Source of the DNA: Nitrososphaerales archaeon TH5895 | Lineage (GTDB): Archaea > Thermoproteota > Nitrososphaeria > Nitrososphaerales > Nitrososphaeraceae | Assembly (NCBI GenBank): GCA_014523695.1 | Contig: JAATVS010000290.1 | Location: forward strand, 1 to 5,965 | Length of the DNA: 5,965 nucleotides | Reading direction: 5' to 3' | Shown: positions 1-5,346 of the stretch, piece by piece | Position numbering within the stretch: position 1 is the first letter of the stretch | Layout of the letters: each line of letters begins with the position of its first letter | The notes under the pieces: model-generated | Told to the model about the DNA's origin: nothing | Database searches by the model: none | The model's input: only the letters and a program-made list of their open reading frames with translations | Translations under genes and position numbers: made by a program

Positions 1-82
1 ATTTGCCAGTTTTTTTGATACCTGTAACCTAAAGATTTAATATCGATATACCACTTAATTTGGCAAGACATAAGCTATTTCT

Positions 83-165
83 AACAAACAAATTTAATTG
101 GCATAAGAGAGAATTTTCGAATTGTGATCCACTCTTTGCTGTAGGTTTCTTTCAATTTGTTTGTT
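83..165. repeat. Perfect 12-bp inverted repeat with 59-nt spacer
   Basis: AACAAACAAATT at 83-94 is the exact reverse complement of AATTTGTTTGTT at 154-165. The pair lies about 30 bases beyond the stop codon of the Lrp-family gene, on its 3' side. Bases 1-194 otherwise contain no reading frame I can support. The arms are very A/T-rich, so chance is a real possibility. They could form a long-looped hairpin in the 3' end of the regulator transcript, or be two half-sites for a DNA-binding protein. No target-site duplication or transposase remnant is seen. Confidence 0.5.
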
Positions 166-172
166 GATAATC

Positions 173-194
173 CTAGCTATTCTGCTAGAAAAAG
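173..194 (-). terminator. Possible T-tract/hairpin terminator of the Lrp-family gene
   Basis: On the minus strand the sequence directly after the regulator stop codon contains a TTTTT tract (189-193). It is followed by a short hairpin, CTAGC (173-177) pairing with GCTAG (184-188) around a 6-nt loop. Archaeal transcription often ends at U-rich tracts without needing a stem, so the T-tract is the more meaningful part. The tract is short and the hairpin weak, so this is only a candidate. Confidence 0.3.
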
Positions 195-629
195 CTAAAG
201 TTCTCTTTTCACAGTAACAAGTACCATATGGCTATTCGTTCTTTCAATCGAAGGGAGAGCAAGATCTCTTTTGACAAAATTGCCGAGTTCTCTACGGTTT
301 CGGAATTTGGCTATAGTTACCATATCGGTTAGCCCAGTAATGTCATAAACAGCGCATACGTTAGGAAATTTAGACATCGCACGTTCAACCTCCGCGATCT
401 TTCCCTTCTGAGCAGTGCCCTCTATTATCGCTGTCAAATCATTTCCTAATTTCTCATGATCTACTATTGCAGAATAGGACTTTATTATTCGATGATATTG
501 GAGTTTGTTTATTCTGGAAAGAACAGTCGGAGCTGAAACTCCTATTTGATAGGCCATCTGTCTGTACGAAAGCCTTGCATCAACTAGAACACTTTTCAAG
601 ATCTTGGAGTCTATCGCGTCGATACTCAA
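195..629 (-). CDS. Lrp/AsnC-family transcriptional regulator
   Basis: A 144-aa protein with the normal two-domain Lrp/AsnC layout and normal length. Residues 3-60 form the N-terminal winged helix-turn-helix: it opens with the family's D-x-I-D-x-K-I-L pattern, and the HTH proper is about residues 21-44 (SYRQMAYQIG, then VSAPTVLSRINKLQ as recognition helix). Residues about 64-140 fit the RAM effector-binding/oligomerisation domain, including the turn ITGLTD at 97-102, where the family usually has G-x-x-D. Such proteins form dimers to octamers and sense amino acids or related metabolites; the ligand cannot be read here. The start is TTG at 629. A stop (TAG, 639-641) lies just upstream in frame, there is no ATG in between, and TTG places the family's N-terminus correctly. 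An ATG at 634 is out of frame. The gene has its own promoter and lies 406 bp downstream of the dehydrogenase on the same strand. Function as a regulator is secure; its targets are unknown. Confidence 0.92.
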   Translation of the reverse strand: MSIDAIDSKILKSVLVDARLSYRQMAYQIGVSAPTVLSRINKLQYHRIIKSYSAIVDHEKLGNDLTAIIEGTAQKGKIAEVERAMSKFPNVCAVYDITGLTDMVTIAKFRNRRELGNFVKRDLALPSIERTNSHMVLVTVKREL

Positions 630-645
630 AGCATATCTCTAAAGC

Positions 646-655
646 TATTTTTAAA
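646..655 (-). promoter_or_regulatory. TATA-like box of the Lrp-family gene
   Basis: On the minus strand the sequence TTTAAAAATA is centred about 21 bases before the TTG start codon. With the archaeal TATA-to-start distance of about 25 bases, transcription would begin at or very near the start codon, giving a leaderless mRNA. This is consistent with the absence of a Shine-Dalgarno motif. Confidence 0.45.
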
Positions 656-677
656 TCACAAGTCTGATAAACCTTGT

Positions 678-702
678 TGTATTCCTACAAAGTAGGAAAA
701 CA
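678..702. promoter_or_regulatory. Operator-like palindrome upstream of the Lrp-family gene
   Basis: TTCCTAC (682-688) and GTAGGAA (692-698) are perfect inverted repeats around AAA. One mismatched pair later the symmetry continues as TGT (678-680) with ACA (700-702), giving 10 of 11 matching positions on a 25-bp site. It lies just upstream of the TATA-like box. Lrp/AsnC proteins bind imperfect palindromes of similar size and frequently control their own gene, so autoregulation is the simplest reading. No second copy of either arm was noticed in this window. Confidence 0.5.
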
Positions 703-1035
703 GTTTAACTGGATATTAGAAATGTCATAGGTTGTTGGTTCTTCCCTTTTAAGTGCGCAGTTTCATTTCTTCAAACGCTTTACCCATTGTTCTCACTAAT
801 GTATTTTAGAGTCTAAATTCTGCTGTGCTTGCGATCTATTTCTGGTTTCTTTTGCTTCCAATATTCTAGTCCTCACTATGCCTATCTGTGTCTAGTGAAA
901 TTACTCGATCCTACGCTGACTTTTTCTTGACTCCGCCAGTAGAAGGTACATGACTTAGAATATCTACGGTTAGTGAATTGGCATACACTCTAAGCGTATT
1001 CTATCTGTAATTCAAAACTTTAATGTTTCAAATTC
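703..1035. other. Intergenic spacer with only short coding-like minus-strand frames
   Basis: This is the gap between the dehydrogenase stop and the regulator's upstream site. No convincing gene is present. On the minus strand three very short frames look protein-like: 911-988 (GTG start, 25 codons, ending in TGGVKKKSA), 796-876 (GTG start, 26 codons) and 749-787 (ATG start, 12 codons). They are in different frames with stops between them. They may be remnants of a decayed gene, tiny real peptides, or chance. I do not recognise any of them. Confidence 0.3.
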
Positions 1036-2442
1036 TTATTCGACGTGATGGGTTTTAGCAAGCTGGTCGTAAAACCTCACAGATTTTATATTTACGAATT
1101 CAAGCATACCATATTTTGAAAGCTCTCGTCCAAATCCACTATTCTTGATGCCACCAAATGGGACCCTCGGATCAGAGAGCACTACATTGTTGACAGTCAC
1201 GATGCCTGATTCTACCATCCTAGAAAGTCTCTCGGCCTTGTCCAAGTTTTGTGTCCATATACTTGCACCAAGACCAAATTTGGAATCATTTGCAATGTTA
1301 ATGGCGGCTTTTTCATCTTCAGCAACCAGTATCGGTGCGACCGGCCCGAAGGATTCCTCTTTTGCGATTTCCATATCGTGATGTATTTTCCCTAACACAG
1401 TTGGGCTGTAATAGTATCCCTTACTCTTCAATCTCTCTCCACCAACAAGTAGCTCTGCTCCTTGACTAATGGCTCTTTTGACCATTCCCTCTATGGCTTC
1501 CAGACCTGAACGATTTACCAATGGTCCTACATCAGTATCATCAGATAATGGATCTCCTACCCTAAGTTTTTCTGTTTTCTGTACAAATAGCTCAACGAAC
1601 TCATCTGCAACCTTATCGACAACTATGAATCGCTTTGAAGCAATGCAACTCTGTCCACAATTGATAAAGCGACCCTTGACTGCTCCAGTAGATGCTTTTT
1701 CTATGTCAGCATCTTCACAAACTATGAATGGGTCACTCCCTCCTAGCTCGAGAACCGTCTTCTTTAGGTGGCCAGTAGCCCTCTGTGCTACTTTGGAACC
1801 GACAGGAACACTACCTGTGAAAGTAACGGCATTAGTACTCTCAGACTCTATGAGGAATTCTGCAACCCTGGAATCGCCTACTGCCGTTTGAAATACTCCT
1901 CTTGGCAATCCGACTTCTTCAAAAATCCTTTCGATTTCTATCCCACATTGCATTGTGGCACTGGCTGGCTTAAGCACAATTGTGTTTCCTGCCATGAGAG
2001 AGGGAGCTGCAAATCTCAGGGCCTGCCAGTATGGAAAGTTCCATGGCATAATGCTTGCAATAACGCCTAAGGGTTCGAAAGTAACAAAACTCTTTCTAGC
2101 ATCGGTATTGATAACTTCATCTGTTGTAAATATATCCCCATGATCTGCGAAATATTCTATCGCCCAAGCACACTTTTCTACCTCTGACCTTGACTCCTTA
2201 ATCGCTTTGCCCATTTCATTGGTAGCTATAGTAGCGAGTTTTTCCTTTTCCTTCCTAAATTGACTCGCAAAGCCATACATGTAATCGGCCCTCTTGTTCC
2301 CGTTATTGTTCCCTACTAGTCTCCATTCTGTTTTGAAAGCTTCTTCAGCCTTCTTTGTCATTCGAAGAACCTGTTCTTCAGAGGGAATATCGTATTCTCT
2401 AAGAATCTCTTCCGTTGCTGGATTTAGGGTTCTTACTTTCAT
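1036..2442 (-). CDS. NAD(P)-dependent succinate-semialdehyde dehydrogenase (Sad/YneI-like ALDH)
   Basis: A 468-aa aldehyde dehydrogenase, close in length to the Sad/YneI type (about 460). It is predicted to oxidise a semialdehyde, most likely succinate semialdehyde to succinate, in the cytosol. Visible motifs: MPWNFPYWQ (132-140, with oxyanion-hole Asn135); VLKPAS (156-161, cofactor-binding Lys158); GSVPVG (210-215, Rossmann turn); LELGGSDPFIV (231-241, Glu232 general base); NCGQSC (261-266, nucleophile Cys266); EESFGP (362-367, Glu363/Phe365); and the C-terminal PFGGIKNSGFGREL (428-441). All catalytic residues are present. ELGGSDPFIV and the C-terminal GFGREL...EFVNI pattern strongly resemble E. 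coli Sad. Ser161 stands where strictly NAD-specific ALDHs often have Glu, which may allow NADP; this is inference. I chose the ATG at 2442 because MKVRTLNPATEEIL is the normal family N-terminus. The frame is open to an ATG at 2649, but those 69 residues are Cys-rich and unlike any ALDH. In ammonia-oxidising archaea an ALDH of this kind could connect to the 3-hydroxypropionate/4-hydroxybutyrate cycle, or could detoxify semialdehydes. The exact substrate is uncertain. Confidence 0.9.
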   Translation of the reverse strand: MKVRTLNPATEEILREYDIPSEEQVLRMTKKAEEAFKTEWRLVGNNNGNKRADYMYGFASQFRKEKEKLATIATNEMGKAIKESRSEVEKCAWAIEYFADHGDIFTTDEVINTDARKSFVTFEPLGVIASIMPWNFPYWQALRFAAPSLMAGNTIVLKPASATMQCGIEIERIFEEVGLPRGVFQTAVGDSRVAEFLIESESTNAVTFTGSVPVGSKVAQRATGHLKKTVLELGGSDPFIVCEDADIEKASTGAVKGRFINCGQSCIASKRFIVVDKVADEFVELFVQKTEKLRVGDPLSDDTDVGPLVNRSGLEAIEGMVKRAISQGAELLVGGERLKSKGYYYSPTVLGKIHHDMEIAKEESFGPVAPILVAEDEKAAINIANDSKFGLGASIWTQNLDKAERLSRMVESGIVTVNNVVLSDPRVPFGGIKNSGFGRELSKYGMLEFVNIKSVRFYDQLAKTHHVE

Positions 2443-2493
2443 TTTAATCAGGCTATATATTCCGACACCGCAGCTGCTCATTGTCGCAATTAA

Positions 2494-2504
2494 TACATTT
2501 AAGC
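2494..2504 (-). promoter_or_regulatory. Candidate TATA-like box for the dehydrogenase
   Basis: On the minus strand CTTAAATGTAT lies about 55 bases before the chosen ATG (2442), which would give a 5' leader of about 30 nt. A better-looking ATATATA at 2454-2460 is too close to the start (about 15 bases) to drive an mRNA including that ATG. No ribosome binding site is visible. A second TATA-like site much further up (2701-2712) is listed separately. Confidence 0.25.
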
Positions 2505-2700
2505 AAATGAATATGTAACATTGGAATCTCCTCTGATTTCGGTCTATATTATGCTTTGGACAATACTGTTCAATCCGCCATGCAAAGACTCCAAATATTC
2601 GACGGCACCAATAACTAGATAGAACAAGATCCTTATGCCTACCATACATGACTAATCATAGGGTAGTATTCTCACTACGAGTGTTAATCTGATAAAGTGT

Positions 2701-2712
2701 GCTTATAAAAGC
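2701..2712. promoter_or_regulatory. TATA-like palindromic element GCTTATAAAAGC
   Basis: This sequence reads as a good TATA box on either strand (CTTATAAAAG forward, CTTTTATAAG reverse) and its ends are inverted repeats (GCTT/AAGC). On the plus strand no coding region follows for 1.5 kb. On the minus strand it would start a transcript near 2680, leading into the dehydrogenase with a leader of about 240 nt. Minus-strand use is therefore more likely, but this is not proven. Confidence 0.3.
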
Positions 2713-2787
2713 TGGACGTTTAGGTGGATAGAGAGCTTGACGCATTTCTCTCTGGCCACATCTACATAGAGGACGACACGACATATC

Positions 2788-2810
2788 AAAAAAAAGGCAG
2801 CATTTGCCTT
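2788..2810 (-). terminator. Hairpin plus T-tract terminator on the minus strand
   Basis: Read on the minus strand, AAGGCA (2810-2805), a 5-nt loop, TGCCTT (2799-2794) and a further TTTTTT (2793-2788) form a compact stem-loop followed by a U-run, like an intrinsic terminator. It lies about 520 bases beyond the Nudix stop codon and about 110 bases before the last possible upstream start of the dehydrogenase frame. It is thus placed to end a transcript coming from the Nudix gene, or from whatever once lay at 3028-3358, before the dehydrogenase promoter. Confidence 0.6.
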
Positions 2811-3027
2811 AAGTAGGCGAGGTCAGTTACCTGATTTTTGAGTAATATTATTGAGCGGTTACCTACTGTAATACTAAGGATTTGGGAAAATTAAGGCCAA
2901 TAGTGAGCCCTCAATAGTGGTGATTGACAAAATAGATTCTTTTCAATCACAGAGAAAATGGGACCTATCTATCGAGATTTTGTGAATTGGATCGGGGCTA
3001 GCCACAAATTACTGATTATGATGAAAT
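2811..3027. other. Intergenic spacer with short direct and inverted repeats
   Basis: No reading frame here is convincing on either strand. Small repeats are present. GTTACCT occurs at 2826-2832 and 2859-2865, CAATAGTG occurs at 2898-2905 and 2912-2919, and GTGATTGA (2920-2927) pairs with TCAATCAC (2943-2950) as an 8-bp stem around a 15-nt loop. These sit together within about 125 bp. They could be regulatory, structural in an RNA, or chance. Confidence 0.4.
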
Positions 3028-3358
3028 CTACAATGATTGCCTCGCCTCGCTTAGTTCAATACTGGTGCAGAGGCGGCTAGATTCAGCGAGAATGTCCAAG
3101 TGATGAATCTTATACTCTACAAAAAATGTCGCTCATATTCAAAGACGATGTGAATTATCCCTTCAATTTGTCAACAATCTGTAAACATAATATCAGCAGG
3201 TTGTCTTCGGCATCAAGCGAAATGGTTGGATCAGATGAACCATTCAATCTTGTTATAAGATTATCAGGACAAACGAATGGGCCCTCAATGCATGTGGCTT
3301 GTCCTATAACAACTAGCCGTCCAAGTATCAGTGAATTTGATCCGTGGATGTCTTGATA
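3028..3358 (-). pseudogene. Probable decayed gene, coding-like sequence in three successive frames
   Basis: Three open stretches follow one another on the minus strand in different frames. The first (3358-3155, 67 codons, stop TAA) has no ATG or GTG and includes LVVIGQATCIEGPFVCPD and SLDAEDNLLILCLQIVDK. The second (3167-3117) reads IEGIIHIVFEYERHF and then stops. The third (from about 3122 to 3028, ending in TAG) includes HHLDILAESSRLCTSIELS. Joined by two shifts of the same sign, the second at a T6 run (3120-3125), they would give a plausible protein of about 110 residues. The first stretch overlaps the Nudix 3' end by 31 bases. The opposite strand has a Ser-rich 76-codon frame in the same relative phase as the antisense frames over the intact dehydrogenase, which weakly supports minus-strand coding. 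I do not recognise the family. Chance is possible. Confidence 0.35.
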
Positions 3359-3966
3359 TCAACAAATGCCTTTAGTGTGAATCCGAAGCCGGGTACGAAG
3401 AGACCAGGGCTAGCATTAAAAAATTCTATTACTCGGTCCAAATCTAATAGATAGATATTAGATATCTCAGAAGGATTTATTGAGATATGCTTTATTGTAT
3501 CATCATGCAAGTATAGCTTGTAAATTGTAACAAAAGCAGTCTTTTTCCAGCGATTGCTAACACTACTTCGACCATAGCCGTCGTTGTTTAGGTATGTGTA
3601 GCTATCGTAATTGTCGTCGTACTCCTCTTCTACATCCATGTACATCTTACATATTTCTATGAGGGGGTCAGAGTGGGTCATAAGTCCCAGCTCTTCTTGA
3701 ATTCTCCGAGACGCCGCCTGAAGGTAGCTCTCGTTATACTCTACTTGGGCACTGACTGATTCGGAAAAAAGACCACCGTGCCTTCTCTTGTGAGATGCTC
3801 GTTTTTGGAGTAGAAGTCGGTTCTGACCATCAAGTATGAAGACTGAAGCGAATCTGTGGATTAAACCCCGAGAATAGACAACGTCGGGTAAGGCAGATCC
3901 TATGATACTATCTTGTTCACTGACAACCGCCAATTCCTGATTAGTAAACGGATATGGGGGATTCAT
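3328..3966 (-). CDS. Nudix-superfamily protein, Idi/YfcD-like, with altered active-site positions
   Basis: A 212-aa protein. Residues 33-55 (RGLIHRFASVFIL, then LLLQKR) match the opening strands of type 1 isopentenyl-diphosphate isomerase and YfcD-like Nudix proteins. The Nudix box is about 73-95: A-x5-E79-x7-R87-R-I-x-E91-E92-x-G94-L. The first Gly is replaced by Ala73. The RE pair is RR, as Idi-type proteins allow. The metal-binding Glu91 and Glu92 are kept. Aligned by eye to E. coli Idi, the catalytic Cys of VCGHP falls on Ser72, the following His on Gln74, and the ENE glutamates on Lys/Thr near 141-143, so isomerase activity is unlikely. Residues 110-142 are an acidic, Tyr- and Asn-rich insertion. 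The C-terminal SPGLFVPGFGFTLKAF (186-201) fits the closing helix of Idi-like proteins. The substrate may be a nucleotide or prenyl diphosphate; I cannot tell which. The gene starts at ATG 3966 and is divergent from the GH130 gene. Fold is fairly secure; function is unknown. Confidence 0.8.
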   Translation of the reverse strand: MNPPYPFTNQELAVVSEQDSIIGSALPDVVYSRGLIHRFASVFILDGQNRLLLQKRASHKRRHGGLFSESVSAQVEYNESYLQAASRRIQEELGLMTHSDPLIEICKMYMDVEEEYDDNYDSYTYLNNDGYGRSSVSNRWKKTAFVTIYKLYLHDDTIKHISINPSEISNIYLLDLDRVIEFFNASPGLFVPGFGFTLKAFVDIKTSTDQIH

Positions 3967-4028
3967 ATTTTTTTTCTGTTGCTACAAGGTGACCTATTTC
4001 CATTGTGCTATTACGTGTTTGTGATCTG

Positions 4029-4054
4029 TTGTATAGATAAAAAACAGTATACAA
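4029..4054. promoter_or_regulatory. Inverted repeat TTGTATA-N12-TATACAA in the divergent promoter region
   Basis: TTGTATA (4029-4035) and TATACAA (4048-4054) are perfect 7-bp inverted repeats, 26 bp overall. They surround a T/A-rich stretch that on the minus strand reads TTTATCTATA (4041-4032), a candidate TATA box for the Nudix gene. A regulator bound here would cover that box. The site lies between the two divergent genes, so it could affect both. It is A/T-rich, and chance cannot be ruled out. Confidence 0.4.
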
Positions 4055-4190
4055 TCTTACTATAGATTAGACTGACCCCCCTAGTACAATGGTTTACTCG
4101 ACGCTTTGAGAAAGATTACGGATATTTACACAGTCACATCTAACTTTGACAAATACTAAATTAAACTACCCAATCTTTGGTGGTACAACA

Positions 4191-4200
4191 CTATAAATTA
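4191..4200 (+). promoter_or_regulatory. TATA-like box of the GH130 gene
   Basis: CTATAAATTA begins 24 bases before the ATG at 4215 and is a good archaeal TATA match. The spacing suggests transcription starts at or about the start codon (leaderless). A second, weaker A/T element (TACTAAATTAAA, 4154-4165) would instead give a leader of about 30 nt. No Shine-Dalgarno motif precedes the ATG. Confidence 0.45.
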
Positions 4201-4214
4201 CTGATGTAGACGTT

Positions 4215-5219
4215 ATGAACGGGTATACTGTGAGCTCAGCAAACGGAATCATTGAAAGGTACGATGAAAATCCCGTACTAACTCCCAATGAGGAGAATTG
4301 GTGGGAATCAAAATCTGTGTTTAACTGTGCCTCCATATACGACGGTAAAAGGGTACATTTACTTTACCGTGCAGTCGGAGAATACAGAGATTACATTTCC
4401 AGGATTGGATACGCTTCCAGCAACGATGGCTATGCATTCACTAGAAATAATGGTACAGCCACCGACCCGGTTGAGGAATATGAAAAGTATGGCATAGAAG
4501 ATCCTCGTTTGTTCCAACTGGAATCTAGAACTTACTTTACTTATGTAGTACCTTCAAATTATGTTAGAGAATTGCCAATCGTTTCCTCAGCTCTGGCAAC
4601 AACAGAAGACTACCGTGAATTTAAACGACTGGGAATAATAACCCCAATGTTGCATGATGATAAGGATGTCGTTTATTTTTCGGCAAAGATGTCCCCTACA
4701 TCTGGTGATCTAAAATCATTAAACGAACATGACGGAAAATGCTATTTTTCCTTGCATAGACCTAGTTCTTGGATCGGTTCGTCATATGGCGTAGAGAGAC
4801 CAAGTATATGGCTCGCGGAGAGCTCTAACCTAACAAATTTCCAGAAGTATTCCATACTTTTAAAACCGGAACAGGATTGGGAAGCCGCAAAGGTCGGAGC
4901 TGGTCCTCCTCCCATTAAGACTAAGCGAGGTTGGTTAGTAATATACCACGGCGTAAGTAACTCTAAGGTCTATAGAGCAGGAGCAGCCGTACTCGACTTA
5001 AATGAGCCTAATATAGTATTAGGCAGATGTACAAGTCCCATTCTAGAACCGGAGAGAGAGTATGAGACAAGAGGCGATGTTAACAATGTAGTATTTCCAT
5101 CTGGTGCTTGTGTGATAGACGGCAAGCTATTCCTCTACTATGGAGCAGCTGACAAGGTTTGTTGCCTTGCCACTGCTAATCTTGATTCTCTTGTCAAGTA
5201 TGTTTTAGAGAGGAATTAA
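4215..5219 (+). CDS. GH130-family beta-mannoside phosphorylase/glycosidase-like protein
   Basis: A 334-aa cytosolic protein (no signal peptide) of the five-bladed beta-propeller family GH130, close in length to the short members (about 330 aa). Characterised relatives phosphorolyse beta-1,2- or beta-1,4-linked mannosides to alpha-mannose 1-phosphate; some hydrolyse them. Motifs: RYDENPVLTP (15-24), SVFNCASIYDG (34-44), LLYRA (49-53), GIEDPRLF (93-100, Asp96 the likely general acid), YFSAKM (154-159), HRPSSW (181-186), KVGAGPPPIKTKRGW (226-240), IYHGV (243-247), GRCTSPILEPE (270-280) and NVVFPSG (291-297). A stretch of about 14 residues (160-173) follows YFSAKM, where relatives usually go quickly from FPEK to GKY..LHRP. 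I cannot confirm the phosphate-binding residues by eye, so phosphorylase versus hydrolase is open. The gene stands alone on its strand, opposite the Nudix gene. In an archaeon of this type it may recycle mannose from N-glycans, surface polysaccharide or compatible solutes; that is inference. Confidence 0.88.
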   Translation: MNGYTVSSANGIIERYDENPVLTPNEENWWESKSVFNCASIYDGKRVHLLYRAVGEYRDYISRIGYASSNDGYAFTRNNGTATDPVEEYEKYGIEDPRLFQLESRTYFTYVVPSNYVRELPIVSSALATTEDYREFKRLGIITPMLHDDKDVVYFSAKMSPTSGDLKSLNEHDGKCYFSLHRPSSWIGSSYGVERPSIWLAESSNLTNFQKYSILLKPEQDWEAAKVGAGPPPIKTKRGWLVIYHGVSNSKVYRAGAAVLDLNEPNIVLGRCTSPILEPEREYETRGDVNNVVFPSGACVIDGKLFLYYGAADKVCCLATANLDSLVKYVLERN

Positions 5220-5246
5220 TTGCAAAGGGCTACCGAATGGGAACTA

Positions 5247-5279
5247 AGTAGCTAACTATTGTTCACTGGTTAAGCTATT
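5247..5279 (+). terminator. Hairpin after the GH130 gene
   Basis: TAGCT (5249-5253) pairs with AGCTA (5273-5277) and the adjoining AAC (5254-5256) with GTT (5269-5271), with one bulged A and a 12-nt loop. The stem begins about 30 bases after the GH130 stop codon. No T-tract follows, so it may be a 3'-end structure rather than a true terminator. Confidence 0.25.
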
Positions 5280-5346
5280 ACAATCTCTTGTTCGTGTAGA
5301 AAGAAATACCTGGCATTATCCATCACAATCTTCACATGACACTAAC

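Noticed and set aside
467..667. Plus-strand 66-codon frame opposite the Lrp-family gene
   Set aside because: It is antisense to a clear helix-turn-helix coding region and also overlaps the regulator's promoter.
1145..2143. Several plus-strand open frames opposite the dehydrogenase (1145-1381, 1469-1891, 1768-2070, 1955-2143)
   Set aside because: They are antisense shadows of a well-conserved ALDH gene, are Ser-rich or resemble no family, and lack promoters.
2294..2518. Plus-strand open frame opposite the start of the dehydrogenase
   Set aside because: It is largely antisense to the conserved ALDH N-terminus, with no promoter or recognisable domain.
2701..2780. Plus-strand non-coding RNA driven by the TATA-like element at 2701-2712
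   Set aside because: No tRNA-, rRNA- or box-type structure and no plus-strand terminator follow. The element is symmetric and can serve the minus strand.
3126..3356. Plus-strand 76-codon frame as a real gene
   Set aside because: It is Ser-rich, overlaps the Nudix 3' end, has no well-spaced TATA box, and is in the phase expected of an antisense shadow of the minus-strand remnant. It cannot be fully excluded.
3328..3966. Calling the Nudix protein a type 1 isopentenyl-diphosphate isomerase
   Set aside because: The Cys of the VCGHP motif and the catalytic Glu pair are not present at the aligned positions.
4288..4497. 69-codon plus-strand frame inside the GH130 gene
   Set aside because: It is an out-of-frame shadow of the GH130 coding sequence.
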